DNA from: Candidatus Pantoea bituminis
GTDB taxonomy: Bacteria; Pseudomonadota; Gammaproteobacteria; Enterobacterales; Enterobacteriaceae
DNA: 64,000 bases
Assembly: GCF_018842675.1 (NCBI RefSeq)
Contig: NZ_JAGTWO010000004.1
Location: forward strand, 2,976,001 to 3,040,000
Reading direction: 5' to 3'
Under the pieces are notes generated by a model. The model saw nothing but the letters and a program-made list of their open reading frames with translations, searched no databases and was not told where the DNA came from. The translations under genes and the position numbers were made by a program. Of the stretch, positions 36,801 to 47,037 are shown in pieces; within the stretch, counting starts at the first letter, position 1; every line of letters begins with the position of its first letter.

Positions 36801-36853
36801 AAAACGCCGCCAGATAGCGTATTCGAGAGAATACTTCATCTGTACGGCGTTTT
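36801..36853 (-). terminator. Compound long hairpin between frr and dxr
   Basis: Three nested stems: AAAACGCCG / CGGCGTTTT (outer, 9 bp), CAGAT / ATCTG (middle) and GTATTC / GAATAC (inner, loop GAGA). It lies directly after the frr stop on the minus strand and ends in TTTT, so it can act as the frr terminator, but it is far longer than a normal one. Confidence 0.6.
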
Positions 36854-36870
36854 GTCTGGCAGTGATGGGA

Positions 36871-37428
36871 TTAGAAATCCATCAGCTCTTTCTCTTTTTC
36901 TGACAGAGCAGCATCAACATTCTTGATGTGTGCATCGGTCATTTTTTGAATCTCGTCTTGCGTACGACGCTCGTCGTCTTCGCTGATCTCTTTATCTTTC
37001 AGCAATGCTTTGATTTTATCGTTGGCATCGCGGCGGACGTTACGTACCGACACTCGGCCCTGCTCGGCTTCGCCGCGCACGATTTTAATCAAATCTTTAC
37101 GACGTTCTTCGGTTAACGCAGGCAGCGGAACACGGATGTCTGTACCGGCTGAACTTGGGTTCAGACCGAGATCAGACGTCATGATCGCTTTCTCAACGGC
37201 TGGGCCGAGTGAGCGATCAAACACGTTGATTTTCAGCGTGCGTGAGTCTTCTACGGTAACAGAAGCCAGCTGACGCAGCGGCGTCGGCGTGCCGTAATAT
37301 TCGACGATGATACCGTCGAGCAGCGAAGGTGAAGCACGGCCCGTGCGTATTTTGCTGATGGTGTTTTTGAATGCTTCCACGCATTTGTCCATGCGCATAT
37401 CAGCATCTTTTTTGATGTCGTTAATCAC
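36871..37428 (-). CDS. frr: Ribosome-recycling factor
   Basis: 185 residues, identical in length to E. coli RRF. With EF-G it splits post-termination ribosomes. Signatures: [20 protein letters not shown] in helix 1, [20 protein letters not shown] and [20 protein letters not shown]. Start set at GTG 37426-37428 ([15 protein letters not shown]) behind AAGGG, as in E. coli; a longer frame up to 37530 is rejected. Confidence 0.95.
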   Translation of the reverse strand: MINDIKKDADMRMDKCVEAFKNTISKIRTGRASPSLLDGIIVEYYGTPTPLRQLASVTVEDSRTLKINVFDRSLGPAVEKAIMTSDLGLNPSSAGTDIRVPLPALTEERRKDLIKIVRGEAEQGRVSVRNVRRDANDKIKALLKDKEISEDDERRTQDEIQKMTDAHIKNVDAALSEKEKELMDF

Positions 37429-37571
37429 GTTGAAACCCTTGGATTCGGTTTGACCTGGCCAGTTCCGGCATAACCGGAAGCGGGATCGATAATCATCGAT
37501 AATCCTGACTGGTGCGCGATGAATTGTCACCGCGCTGACAGAATATACCTTATTTTATCTCGCCTCGGGTA

Positions 37572-38297
37572 TTAATGCGTAATCAGGGTACCTTCTTTTT
37601 CACCCATCACTACGCGGCGCAACGCGCCAGGCTTATTCATGTTGAAGACGCGAATCGGCAATTTATGGTCACGCGCCAGCGTAAAGGCAGCAAGATCCAT
37701 CACTTTCAGCTCTTGATCCAGCACTTCAGCATAGGTCAATTGTTCGTAAAGTGTCGCATCGGGATTTTTCACTGGATCGGCTGAGTAAACGCCGTCAACC
37801 TTGGTCGCTTTCAATACCACGTCGGCTTCAATCTCGATGCCGCGCAGGCAAGCTGCAGAGTCAGTGGTGAAGAAAGGATTACCCGTACCCGCAGAGAAAA
37901 TCACAACACGGTTATTCCGCAACAGGCTGATAGCTTCGGCCCAGCTGTAATTGTCACACACGCCATTCAGTGGAATTGCAGACATCAGGCGCGCATTAAC
38001 ATATGCACGGTGCAGCGCATCACGCATCGCCAGGCCGTTCATCACGGTCGCCAGCATGCCCATGTGATCGCCTACAACGCGATTCATGCCAGCTTGTGCA
38101 AGACCAGCACCACGGAACAAGTTACCGCCGCCAATCACGACGCCAACCTGGATGCCCAGTTCGACCAGCTCTTTCACCTCTTGTGCCATGCGGTCAAGCA
38201 CACTCGCGTCAATACCAAAACCTTCGGCGCCTTGCAGTGCTTCGCCACTCAGTTTTAGCAGGATACGTTGATAAACAGGTTTTGCGTTGGTCGCCAT
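37572..38297 (-). CDS. pyrH: Uridylate kinase
   Basis: 241 residues, the E. coli length. Hexameric UMP kinase of the amino-acid-kinase fold, activated by GTP and inhibited by UTP; essential for pyrimidine nucleotides. Visible motifs: [13 protein letters not shown] at the N-terminus, [15 protein letters not shown], and [20 protein letters not shown]. In the rpsB-tsf-pyrH-frr order. Confidence 0.96.
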   Translation of the reverse strand: MATNAKPVYQRILLKLSGEALQGAEGFGIDASVLDRMAQEVKELVELGIQVGVVIGGGNLFRGAGLAQAGMNRVVGDHMGMLATVMNGLAMRDALHRAYVNARLMSAIPLNGVCDNYSWAEAISLLRNNRVVIFSAGTGNPFFTTDSAACLRGIEIEADVVLKATKVDGVYSADPVKNPDATLYEQLTYAEVLDQELKVMDLAAFTLARDHKLPIRVFNMNKPGALRRVVMGEKEGTLITH

Positions 38298-38417
38298 GGC
38301 AATTCTTCCTGGAAGATATGATGAAAAGGAGAAGTAAAATCTGATCGATCATCCGCTTACCGCAATGAAATTGCTATTGGGATGAGACTGAAAATGTATC
38401 TGTTGCAAATCACAGAC

Positions 38418-38446
38418 AAAAAAGAACCGCCTTCTGGCGGTTCTTT
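38418..38446 (-). terminator. Terminator of the rpsB-tsf operon
   Basis: Minus-strand stem AAAGAACCGCC / GGCGGTTCTTT around a 4-nt loop, followed by six T residues; 8 nt after the tsf stop. Confidence 0.9.
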
Positions 38447-38453
38447 CAGAACA

Positions 38454-39305
38454 TTAAGACTGTTTAGACATTGCTGCAACTTCTGCAGCGAAGTCAGATT
38501 CAGCTTTCTCAATGCCTTCACCCACTTCGAAGCGGATGAAGTTGATAACGTCAGCGCCCTGCTCTTTCAGAGCCTGGCCAACAGTTTTGCTTGGGTCGAT
38601 AACAAAAGCCTGACCGGTCAGAGAAACTTCGCCGGTGAATTTCTTCATGCGGCCTTCAACCATTTTCTCTGCGATTTCTTTTGGCTTGCCAGATTGCATC
38701 GCGATGTCCAGCTGAACCTGGTATTCTTTGTCAACCACTTCAGAAGATACGTCTTCTGGTTTAACAAACTCAGGCTTGCTCGCTGCAACATGCATAGCGA
38801 TCTGCTTAATCAGCTCTTCGTTAGCGCCTTTGGTTGAAACCAGAACGCCAATACGTGCGCCGTGCAGGTAGCTGCCCAGCTCTTCACCTTCCAGGATCGC
38901 AACGCGACGAATGTTGATGTTCTCACCGATTTTAGCAACCAGCGCCACGCGCTCTTCTTCGAATTGCGCTTTCAGAACTTCAACATCAGTAACGCGGTCG
39001 GTCGCAGCAGCTTCCAGAACTTTGTCTGCGAATGCCTGGAAACCACCATCTTTAGCGACAAAGTCGGTCTGGCAGTTGACTTCCAGAATCACACCGTAGT
39101 TGCCAACGATTTTGGTTTTGATCACGCCGTCAGCAGCTACGTTGCCTGCTTTTTTCGCTGCTTTAATTGCGCCAGACTTACGCATGTTTTCGATTGCCAG
39201 CTCAATGTCGCCATTCGCTTCAGTCAGCGCTTTTTTGCAATCCATCATGCCTGCGCCAGTACGTTCGCGCAGTTCTTTTACCAATGCAGCGGTAATATCA
39301 GCCAT
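38454..39305 (-). CDS. tsf: Elongation factor Ts
   Basis: 283 residues, the E. coli length. Guanine-nucleotide exchange factor for EF-Tu. The N-terminal UBA-like module ([20 protein letters not shown]) and the core ([18 protein letters not shown]) contact EF-Tu. Cytoplasmic and essential. Downstream of rpsB with a partial terminator between them. Confidence 0.97.
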   Translation of the reverse strand: MADITAALVKELRERTGAGMMDCKKALTEANGDIELAIENMRKSGAIKAAKKAGNVAADGVIKTKIVGNYGVILEVNCQTDFVAKDGGFQAFADKVLEAAATDRVTDVEVLKAQFEEERVALVAKIGENINIRRVAILEGEELGSYLHGARIGVLVSTKGANEELIKQIAMHVAASKPEFVKPEDVSSEVVDKEYQVQLDIAMQSGKPKEIAEKMVEGRMKKFTGEVSLTGQAFVIDPSKTVGQALKEQGADVINFIRFEVGEGIEKAESDFAAEVAAMSKQS

Positions 39306-39410
39306 TCCAGAATCCTCGGTTCGTACCTGTGTACATTTGCACTAGCAGGCACTTATTGCGGAAAGATTACTCTGTCCCGCCTTCCCAATGGGGGCGTTAC
39401 AGACTTAGAT

Positions 39411-39438
39411 AAAATAAAGGGGCCAATCTTGGCCCCTT
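39411..39438 (-). terminator. Intercistronic attenuator between rpsB and tsf
   Basis: Stem AAGGGGCCAA / TTGGCCCCTT with a 2-nt centre, followed by TATTTTAT on the minus strand, in the 180-bp rpsB-tsf gap. Probably a leaky terminator setting the S2 to EF-Ts ratio. Confidence 0.75.
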
Positions 39439-39485
39439 ACAGATCACATCTGAATACTAAGGGCTCTTATGCAGAGCAAACCTTA

Positions 39486-40370
<885 letters not shown>

Positions 40371-40377
40371 GGCGCGC

Positions 40378-40407
40378 TTTATACCATAATCACGCCCGAG
40401 ACACCAA
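40378..40407 (-). promoter_or_regulatory. rpsB promoter
   Basis: Extended -10 TGGTATAAA (TATAAA at 40378-40383) with -35-like TTGGTG (40402-40407) and 18-nt spacing, followed by the discriminator GCGCGCC, typical of stringently controlled ribosomal promoters. Confidence 0.6.
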
Positions 40408-40491
40408 TAATAGTTCGCTAACTCAGGCCAGCGCGTTCTCTATTTGGCAGCCCATTTGCTGGCTGCTAACATGACAGCACAGAATTTATTA

Positions 40492-40510
40492 TTGTCGATA
40501 TTTTCGACAA
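40492..40510. other. Perfect inverted repeat upstream of map
   Basis: TTGTCGA / TCGACAA, 7 bp each, separated by TATTT, ending 15 nt before the map start. Could be an operator or an mRNA 5' hairpin. The map-rpsB divergent gap (40211-40525) holds no gene. Confidence 0.4.
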
Positions 40511-40525
40511 ATGCGGATTAATTTA

Positions 40526-41320
40526 ATGGCAATCTCAATAAAAACCCCTGAAGAAATCGAAAAAATGCGCGTCGCGGGCCGTCTGGCTGCCGAGGTGCTG
40601 GAGATGATTGAACAGCATGTAAAGCCGGGTGTCACCACTGGCGAGCTGGATCGCATCTGTCACGACTACATCACCAACGAGCAGCACGCGATTTCCGCTT
40701 GCCTCGGCTATCACGGTTTCCCGAAATCCGTGTGCATCTCTATCAATGAAGTTGTGTGTCATGGTATTCCCAGCGATGATCGTCCCCTGAAAGATGGAGA
40801 TATCATTAACATTGACGTCACCGTGATCAAAAATGAGTATCACGGAGACACCTCAAAAATGTTCCTTGTTGGCAAGTCGACTATTCAGGGCGAGCGTCTG
40901 TGCCGCGTCACTCAGGAAAGCCTTTATCTGTCGCTGCGCCTGATCAAGCCAGGCATTCGCTTACGCGAGCTGGGCCGCGCTATTCAAAAATATGTTGAAG
41001 CGAACGACTTCTCCGTAGTACGTGAATATTGTGGTCACGGCATTGGCAAAGGCTTCCATGAAGAGCCGCAAGTATTACATTACGATGCAGACGACAGCGG
41101 CGTTGTGCTGCAAGCGGGCATGACCTTCACGGTTGAACCGATGGTCAACGCGGGTGATTACCGCATCCGCACCATGAAAGATGGCTGGACGGTGAAAACC
41201 AAAGATCGCAGCTTGTCCGCACAGTACGAGCATACTATTGTGGTGACGGAAAACGGCTGTGAGATTTTAACCCTGCGTAAAGACGACACCATTCCTGCCG
41301 TGTTAGTCAACGAAGGGTGA
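40526..41320 (+). CDS. map: Methionine aminopeptidase, type I
   Basis: 264 residues, the E. coli length. Removes N-terminal Met from nascent proteins. All metal and catalytic residues are visible: His in VVCHGIP, Asp pair in INIDVTVIKNEYHGDTSKMF, His in YCGHGIGKGFHEEP, Glu in FTVEPMVNAG and Glu in SAQYEHTIVV. Start at ATG 40526 (MAISIKTPEE); a frame from 40511 would add five residues. Divergent from rpsB. Confidence 0.96.
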   Translation: MAISIKTPEEIEKMRVAGRLAAEVLEMIEQHVKPGVTTGELDRICHDYITNEQHAISACLGYHGFPKSVCISINEVVCHGIPSDDRPLKDGDIINIDVTVIKNEYHGDTSKMFLVGKSTIQGERLCRVTQESLYLSLRLIKPGIRLRELGRAIQKYVEANDFSVVREYCGHGIGKGFHEEPQVLHYDADDSGVVLQAGMTFTVEPMVNAGDYRIRTMKDGWTVKTKDRSLSAQYEHTIVVTENGCEILTLRKDDTIPAVLVNEG

Positions 41321-41337
41321 TTCCCCCACTTAAGAAA

Positions 41338-41362
41338 AGGCCGGCGCTATGCCGGTTTTTTT
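41338..41362 (+). terminator. Terminator after map
   Basis: CCGGC / GCCGG stem with GCTAT loop, flanked by A's and followed by seven T's. It ends one base before an in-frame glnD ATG (41363). Confidence 0.85.
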
Positions 41363-41386
41363 ATGGCTAAAGAAGAGAAGAGCTGC

Positions 41387-44041
41387 ATGAGTGTGAGCCT
41401 GTCGGACGATGTTAAAAATGGCCTAAAAGATTCCCCCGCGCATTGGGATGATGACCAGCTAACACGCGAACTGTTAAAACAGCGGCTGGAGAATTTTCAG
41501 CAATATTTAGCTGCAGCGTTCGACGCAGGTGAAGCGGTTGAAACATTGATCGATGCGCGTACGTTGTATATCGATCGCCTGCTGCGTCGTTTGTGGCGCT
41601 TCTTTGGTTTTGACAGCATGAAGTCTATCGCCTTGGTTGCGGTAGGTGGTTATGGGCGCGCCGAACTGCATCCCCTTTCCGATATTGATGTCCTGATCCT
41701 CAGCCGTCAGCCACTCGACGAACAGGCGGCGCAGCGCACCAGCGAACTGCTGACCCTGATGTGGGATCTCAAACTTGAAGTCGGTCACAGCGTCCGAACG
41801 CTGGAAGAGTGTTTGCTGGAGGGTTTGTCCGATCTGACTGTCGCCACCAACCTGATTGAATCACGCATGCTGACTGGCGATGTCGCGCTCTTTCTTGAAT
41901 TGCAAAAAAATGTCTTCAGCGATGGGTTCTGGCCTTCCTCTGATTTCTTCGCCGCCAAAATTGAAGAGCAGCAAGAGCGTCATAAACGCTACCACGGCAC
42001 CAGTTATAACCTTGAACCCGATATTAAAAGTAGCCCCGGCGGATTACGCGATATTCACACGCTGCAATGGGTTGCGCGACGCCATTTCGGTGCCACCACG
42101 CTGGATGAAATGGTTGGGTTTGGCTTCCTCACTGAGGTTGAGCGCAACGAACTCAATGAATGTCAGGATTTTCTCTGGCGCATCCGCTTCGCCCTGCACC
42201 TTTCGCTGACGCGTTATGACAACCGTTTGCTATTTGATCGCCAGCTAAGCGTGGCTCAGCGCCTGAATTATCAAGGCGAAGGCAACGAGCCGGTTGAACG
42301 CATGATGAAAGATTTTTATCGCGTCACCCGTCGCATCAGCGAACTGAACCACATGCTGCTTCAACTGTTCGATGAAGCGATTTTAGCCCTCTCTACCAGT
42401 GAAAAACCGTGTCCAATAGATGATGATTTCCAGCTACGCGGTGACTTGATCGATCTGCGCGATGAAACCCTGTTTGGTCGCGAGCCGCAGGCGATTCTGC
42501 GCATGTTCTATGTGATGGTACGCAACGAAAATATCAAAGGTATCTACTCCACAACCTTGCGCCATTTGCGTTATGCACGTCGTCATCTTAAGCAACCGCT
42601 GTGTCAGATTCCCGAAGCGCGTCAGCTGTTCATGGCCATTTTGCGCCATCCAGGCGCTGTTAGCCGTGCGCTGGTTCCTATGCATCGCCATAGCGTGCTG
42701 TGGGCTTATACGCCGCTTTGGGGACATATCGTCGGGCAAATGCAGTTTGACCTGTTTCATGCTTACACCGTTGATGAACATACTATTCGCGTGTTGCAGA
42801 AACTGGAAAGCTTTGCCAACGAAGCAACGCGCCCGCAACATCCTCTGTGCGTCGAACTGTGGCCGCGTCTGCCGCAGCAAGAACTGCTGCTGATGGCAGC
42901 CTTGCTGCACGATATCGCCAAAGGACGCAACGGCGATCACTCGATTCTCGGCGCGCAGGACGCACTCGATTTCGCCGAACTGCATGGGCTCAATTCGCGT
43001 GAAACGCAATTAGTGGCCTGGCTGGTGCGCCATCATTTGTTGATGTCAGTCACCGCCCAACGTCGTGATATTCAGGATCCTACTGTTATTCAACAGTTTG
43101 CTGAAATCATGCAAAACGAAAATCGCCTGCGCTATCTGGTGTGTTTGACCGTAGCGGATATCTGCGCAACCAATGAAAGTTTATGGAACAGCTGGAAGCA
43201 GAGTTTATTGCGAGAGCTGTTCTTTGCGACGGAAAAACAGCTGCGTCGCGGCATGGAAAATAGTCCGGATCTGCGCGAACGCGTGCGCCATCATCGCCTA
43301 CAGGCTTTGGCCCTGTTGCGCATGGACAATATCGATGAAGAACGTTTGCACCAGATTTGGAATCGCTGTCGCGCTGATTATTTCCTGCGACATACGCCAA
43401 ACCAAATTGCCTGGCACGCTCGACATTTAATGGGACACGATCTGACTAAACCTTTGGTATTGGTCAGCCCGCAAGCCACGCGCGGCGGCACTGAGATTTT
43501 TATCTGGAGTCCGGATCGCCCTCACCTATTCGCGGCGGTTGCTGGCGAACTGGATCGCCGTAACCTCAGCGTTCACGATGCACAAATTTTTACCAGCCGC
43601 GATGGCATGGCAATGGACACGTTTATTGTGCTGGAACCGGACGGCAGCCCACTGGCACCGGATCGTCACCCCATCATCATTCAAGCGCTGGAACAGGCGA
43701 TTACCCAATCAGATTGGGTTCCGCCACGCACTCGCCGTCAGTCCGCCAAGCTGAAACACTTTAGCGTTGATACCGAAGTCAACTTCCTGCCTACGCACAC
43801 CGATCGGCGCAGTTATCTTGAACTGGTGGCGCTCGATCAGCCGGGCTTATTGGCACGCGTAGGTGAAGTGTTCGCCGATCTCGGCGTCTCACTGCACGGT
43901 GCACGCATCAGCACCATTGGCGAACGCGTCGAAGATTTGTTTATTTTAGCAAACAGCGATCGCCTGGCGCTTGATGAGGAAATGCGCAAAGCGTTGCAAC
44001 AACGGTTGACAGAAACCCTTAATCCAAACGATAAAGTGTGA
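41387..44041 (+). CDS. glnD: Bifunctional uridylyltransferase/uridylyl-removing enzyme GlnD
   Basis: 884 residues from ATG 41387 ([12 protein letters not shown]). Nitrogen sensor that uridylylates PII (GlnB/GlnK) when glutamine is low and removes UMP when high. Order: nucleotidyltransferase domain ([20 protein letters not shown]), linker, HD domain ([16 protein letters not shown]), and two ACT domains ([40 protein letters not shown]). I prefer 41387, with a purine-rich GAAGAGAAGAG upstream, over ATG 41363, which abuts the map terminator U-run and has no ribosome site. Unbroken. Confidence 0.94.
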   Translation: MSVSLSDDVKNGLKDSPAHWDDDQLTRELLKQRLENFQQYLAAAFDAGEAVETLIDARTLYIDRLLRRLWRFFGFDSMKSIALVAVGGYGRAELHPLSDIDVLILSRQPLDEQAAQRTSELLTLMWDLKLEVGHSVRTLEECLLEGLSDLTVATNLIESRMLTGDVALFLELQKNVFSDGFWPSSDFFAAKIEEQQERHKRYHGTSYNLEPDIKSSPGGLRDIHTLQWVARRHFGATTLDEMVGFGFLTEVERNELNECQDFLWRIRFALHLSLTRYDNRLLFDRQLSVAQRLNYQGEGNEPVERMMKDFYRVTRRISELNHMLLQLFDEAILALSTSEKPCPIDDDFQLRGDLIDLRDETLFGREPQAILRMFYVMVRNENIKGIYSTTLRHLRYARRHLKQPLCQIPEARQLFMAILRHPGAVSRALVPMHRHSVLWAYTPLWGHIVGQMQFDLFHAYTVDEHTIRVLQKLESFANEATRPQHPLCVELWPRLPQQELLLMAALLHDIAKGRNGDHSILGAQDALDFAELHGLNSRETQLVAWLVRHHLLMSVTAQRRDIQDPTVIQQFAEIMQNENRLRYLVCLTVADICATNESLWNSWKQSLLRELFFATEKQLRRGMENSPDLRERVRHHRLQALALLRMDNIDEERLHQIWNRCRADYFLRHTPNQIAWHARHLMGHDLTKPLVLVSPQATRGGTEIFIWSPDRPHLFAAVAGELDRRNLSVHDAQIFTSRDGMAMDTFIVLEPDGSPLAPDRHPIIIQALEQAITQSDWVPPRTRRQSAKLKHFSVDTEVNFLPTHTDRRSYLELVALDQPGLLARVGEVFADLGVSLHGARISTIGERVEDLFILANSDRLALDEEMRKALQQRLTETLNPNDKV

Positions 44042-44123
44042 CCGCAATCGATTTGTGAAATTAAAACTATTTACTTGTATCGGGTCATTACCCGGCACTG
44101 AACACGACAAATCAGGAAAAAAC

Positions 44124-44948
44124 ATGCAACAGTTACAGAGCGTTATTGAATCCGCCTTCGAACGTCGCGCCGACATGACACCGAACAATGTCGATACCGA
44201 AACCCGTGATGCCATCAATCAAGTTATCTCATTACTGGACAGCGGTGCGCTGCGCGTTTCTGAAAAGATTGACGGCGAATGGATAACGCATCAGTGGCTG
44301 AAGAAGGCGGTACTGCTGTCATTCCGCATTAATGACAACCAGGTTATGGAAGGCGCTGAAACGCGTTTTTATGACAAAGTGCCAATGAAATTTGCCGGTT
44401 GGGATGAGGCGCGCTTCAAAGAAGCCGGTTTCCGTGTGGTGCCACCCGCAGCCGTTCGTCAGGGCGCGTTCATTGCACGTAATACCGTGTTGATGCCTTC
44501 TTACGTCAACATTGGTGCTTTCGTTGACGAAGGAACAATGGTTGATACGTGGGCGACCGTGGGTTCTTGCGCGCAGATCGGTAAAAACGTTCACTTGTCA
44601 GGCGGCGTTGGCATTGGTGGTGTGTTGGAGCCGCTGCAGGCAAACCCAACCATCATTGAAGATAACTGCTTCATTGGCGCACGTTCAGAAATCGTAGAAG
44701 GCGTGATCGTAGAAGAAGGCGCTGTGATTTCAATGGGTGTCTACATTGGACAAAGCACCAAGATTTACGATCGTGAAACCGGTGAAGTGCATTACGGACG
44801 CGTACCAGCAGGTTCTGTGGTGGTTTCCGGTAACTTGCCTTCTAAAGATGGCAGTTACAGCTTGTACTGTGCCGTAATCGTTAAGAAAGTTGACGCGAAA
44901 ACCTTGGGTAAAGTAGGCATCAACGAACTGTTGCGTACCATCGACTAA
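44124..44948 (+). CDS. dapD: Tetrahydrodipicolinate N-succinyltransferase
   Basis: 274 residues, equal to E. coli DapD. Acyl-CoA step of the succinylase branch of lysine and meso-DAP synthesis. N-terminal helical domain, then a hexapeptide beta-helix (about 105-220: [37 protein letters not shown]) and the C-terminal strand region. Start at ATG 44124 ([15 protein letters not shown]) behind AGGAAAA; the frame is open to 44055 but that start lacks support. Confidence 0.96.
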   Translation: MQQLQSVIESAFERRADMTPNNVDTETRDAINQVISLLDSGALRVSEKIDGEWITHQWLKKAVLLSFRINDNQVMEGAETRFYDKVPMKFAGWDEARFKEAGFRVVPPAAVRQGAFIARNTVLMPSYVNIGAFVDEGTMVDTWATVGSCAQIGKNVHLSGGVGIGGVLEPLQANPTIIEDNCFIGARSEIVEGVIVEEGAVISMGVYIGQSTKIYDRETGEVHYGRVPAGSVVVSGNLPSKDGSYSLYCAVIVKKVDAKTLGKVGINELLRTID

Positions 44949-44955
44949 AGCATCA

Positions 44956-44989
44956 GACGGGCTGGAAATCAGCCTGTCATCTTTTCTTT
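44956..44989 (+). terminator. Terminator after dapD
   Basis: GACGGGCTG / CAGCCTGTC (one G-U pair) with a GAAAT loop, followed by the T-rich tract ATCTTTTCTTT; 7 nt after the dapD stop. Confidence 0.75.
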
Positions 44990-45095
44990 ACACTTCCCGC
45001 CCAATATCCTGATTCGCGCCACGAATTAACAGGTGCGTTTGTTTTTCAAACAGTTCATAATCCGCGCCAGTTAAATCCTGTCGCGCAATGTTCAT
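44988..45095 (-). CDS. Candidate 35-residue small protein, unrecognised
   Basis: ATG 45093-45095 to TAA 44988-44990 encodes MNIARQDLTGADYELFEKQT followed by HLLIRGANQDIGREV, in the otherwise empty dapD-yaeH gap. The composition is protein-like (charged, balanced, no homopolymers), and the frame stays open about 17 codons upstream of the ATG. AGG abuts the ATG, too close for a good ribosome site. It could be a genuine small protein, the tail of a lost gene, or chance. I do not recognise a family. Confidence 0.25.
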   Translation of the reverse strand: MNIARQDLTGADYELFEKQTHLLIRGANQDIGREV

Positions 45096-45169
45096 CCTGT
45101 TATTAATGTCTACAGTTGTTAAGTCATGAACACATCTGCGCGCTTCTCAATCTTGGTGGAAACAACGCT

Positions 45170-45562
45170 ATGTACGACAATCTTAAAAGCTTAGGCATCA
45201 ATAATCCCGACGATATCGACCGTTACAGCCTGCGTCAGGAAGCGAACAACGACATTCTGAAGATTTACTTTCGCAAAGATAAAGGTGAATTCTTCGCTAA
45301 AAGCGTCAAGTTTAAATACCCACGTCAGCGTAAAACCGTGGTTGCCGATCACGCGAGTCAGGGTTACAAAGAAGTTCAGGAAATCAGCCCGAATCTGCGC
45401 TATGTGATTGATGAATTAGATCAAATTTGCCAGCGCGATCAGGTAGAAGTTGATCTGAAACGTAAAATTCTTGATGACTTGCGTCATTTAGAAAGCGTGG
45501 TCTCACACAAGATCACAGAAATTGAATCAGACCTTGATAAATTAACCCGTAATTCACGTTAA
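45170..45562 (+). CDS. yaeH: Conserved DUF3461 protein YaeH
   Basis: 130 residues of unknown function, very close to E. coli YaeH (128). Conserved segments: [38 protein letters not shown] and [20 protein letters not shown]. The C-terminal third is helical and charged, possibly coiled coil. No signal peptide. Start at ATG 45170 behind GGTGGA; a frame from 45116 is rejected. Between dapD and cdaR, as in E. coli. Confidence 0.92.
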   Translation: MYDNLKSLGINNPDDIDRYSLRQEANNDILKIYFRKDKGEFFAKSVKFKYPRQRKTVVADHASQGYKEVQEISPNLRYVIDELDQICQRDQVEVDLKRKILDDLRHLESVVSHKITEIESDLDKLTRNSR

Positions 45563-45579
45563 TCTCACCGCTCTGATAT

Positions 45580-45607
45580 AAAAGGCTGGCTGACGCTGGC
45601 CTTTTTT
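45580..45607 (+). terminator. Terminator after yaeH
   Basis: Continuous 11-bp stem AAAAGGCTGGC / GCTGGCCTTTT (two G-U pairs) with TGAC loop and trailing T's, 17 nt after the yaeH stop. Confidence 0.8.
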
Positions 45608-45693
45608 ATTTTCGACCGAATACCCCTTAATACGCATGGTTTCTTCCAACATCGCTACGCAGCAGCTTGCTGCGTTTGCCGTCAAAAAGCGGG

Positions 45694-46854
45694 CTAGCCG
45701 CCCTGCTCATCAAGCTGTAGTGCCACATACAACAACAGCCGATCGTCAAAATGGCTCAGATTAAGCCCCGTTAATTCAGAGATACGGTTCAGTCGATATT
45801 CCAGCGTATTACGATGTATAAACAGCGCCCGCGCCGTGGCGCTCGGTTGTACGTTATGGGTAAACCAGGCAATTAAGGTACGGCGCAACAAGCCGTTATT
45901 ATCCATGCTTTTTAGCTTCGCCAACGGCCGCGCCAGCTCGTTCGCCTGCCATCCACCACGCAAACTATCCAGCAATACCGGCAACACTAAATCCTGATAA
46001 AAATAACTTCTTACATCCGGCATCCGCTGTTTACCGACCATCATGGTGGTGCGAGCGGTACGATAAGATCGCGCAATGCTGCCAGGCCCCGTAAAATAGT
46101 TACCCAAGGCGATGCGCATACGTATTTGTCCGCTCTCTTTCATACGATGCAAAAGCTGTTCAACACGCTTACGGTGGTCTTCCTGATCGTAACGTCCGTG
46201 CGGATTAAGTGCCGGTTTCAGCACCACCATTTCTGTTAACGAAACAATGGCGATCAAGTTATCGCGCTCCGGCGTAGTAAGCAGCGTTTGCAGCTGTTGC
46301 AGTTCGGACATGGCACTGTCAACGCCGAGCTGCCCGCTGTCCACTTCCACGACTGCGACGACACGTGGCTGATTAAGATCGATGCCCAGCCGCTGCGCCC
46401 ACTCGGTTAGCTGTGGCGATAAGGTATCGCTGCGAATCAGATTAAGCACCAGCTCTTCACGTAAACGACTGTCCTGTGCCAGCATGTGCAGCAAGCGCGC
46501 CTGCTCCAGCATCATTTCTGCCGTCATACACACCAGCTCGCCATAGTGACGCAGCGCGACCGGCTCGCCGGTCAGTCCGATCACTCCAACGATATCGCCA
46601 TCAATACGCAGTGGCAGATTTATGCCGGGCCTGACGCCGTGCAGATGCTTTGCTACCGCTTCATCAATGTCTACCACCCGTCCCTGAGAGAGCACCAGCA
46701 AAGCACCTTCGTGCAATTCTCCAATACGCTCCCGATCACCGCTGCCAATAATCCGTCCACGTGCGTCCATGACGTTGACATTGCTATCAATAATTCTCAT
46801 GGTGCGTGCCACAATATCTTGGGCTAGTCGAGCGTCGAGGTGATAGGTAGCCAT
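45694..46854 (-). CDS. cdaR: Sugar-diacid-responsive transcriptional regulator
   Basis: 386 residues (E. coli CdaR 385). Activator of galactarate, glucarate and glycerate catabolic genes. The N-terminal sugar-diacid recognition domain (YHLDARLAQDIVARTMRIID, IIGSGDRERIGELHEGA) is followed by a PucR-like middle and a C-terminal PucR-type HTH (NVQPSATARALFIHRNTLEY). Strong ribosome site TCAGGAG just before ATG 46854. Its usual target operons (gar, gud) are not in this window. Confidence 0.94.
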   Translation of the reverse strand: MATYHLDARLAQDIVARTMRIIDSNVNVMDARGRIIGSGDRERIGELHEGALLVLSQGRVVDIDEAVAKHLHGVRPGINLPLRIDGDIVGVIGLTGEPVALRHYGELVCMTAEMMLEQARLLHMLAQDSRLREELVLNLIRSDTLSPQLTEWAQRLGIDLNQPRVVAVVEVDSGQLGVDSAMSELQQLQTLLTTPERDNLIAIVSLTEMVVLKPALNPHGRYDQEDHRKRVEQLLHRMKESGQIRMRIALGNYFTGPGSIARSYRTARTTMMVGKQRMPDVRSYFYQDLVLPVLLDSLRGGWQANELARPLAKLKSMDNNGLLRRTLIAWFTHNVQPSATARALFIHRNTLEYRLNRISELTGLNLSHFDDRLLLYVALQLDEQGG

Positions 46855-46992
46855 CCATTACTCCTGACAAAGAGGGGAATGACAGAATACGCGTAGGTTA
46901 CGCACAGAACATTGTGCAACTGCACAGAGCCAGAGTGTCATTTACTCATTTTGCGGCGGCCATCACATTCTAATCGGTCAGCGCATGGGTAC

Positions 46993-47016
46993 AAAAAGGC
47001 GGGCCAAAGCCCGCCT
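46993..47016 (-). terminator. Terminator after degP
   Basis: Minus-strand stem AGGCGGGC / GCCCGCCT with TTTG loop and a T run, 21 nt after the degP stop and before cdaR. Confidence 0.88.
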
Positions 47017-47037
47017 GAATCAGATAATCGTGAATTT

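Noticed and set aside
42434..43009. 191-codon minus-strand open frame
   Set aside because: Entirely antisense to glnD, whose domains are intact there; no independent start signal.
46913..46926. TGTGC-AACT-GCACA inverted repeat upstream of cdaR as a CRP site
   Set aside because: Spacing is 4 nt instead of 6 and the half-sites lack the TGTGA/TCACA bases, so a CRP call is not supported.
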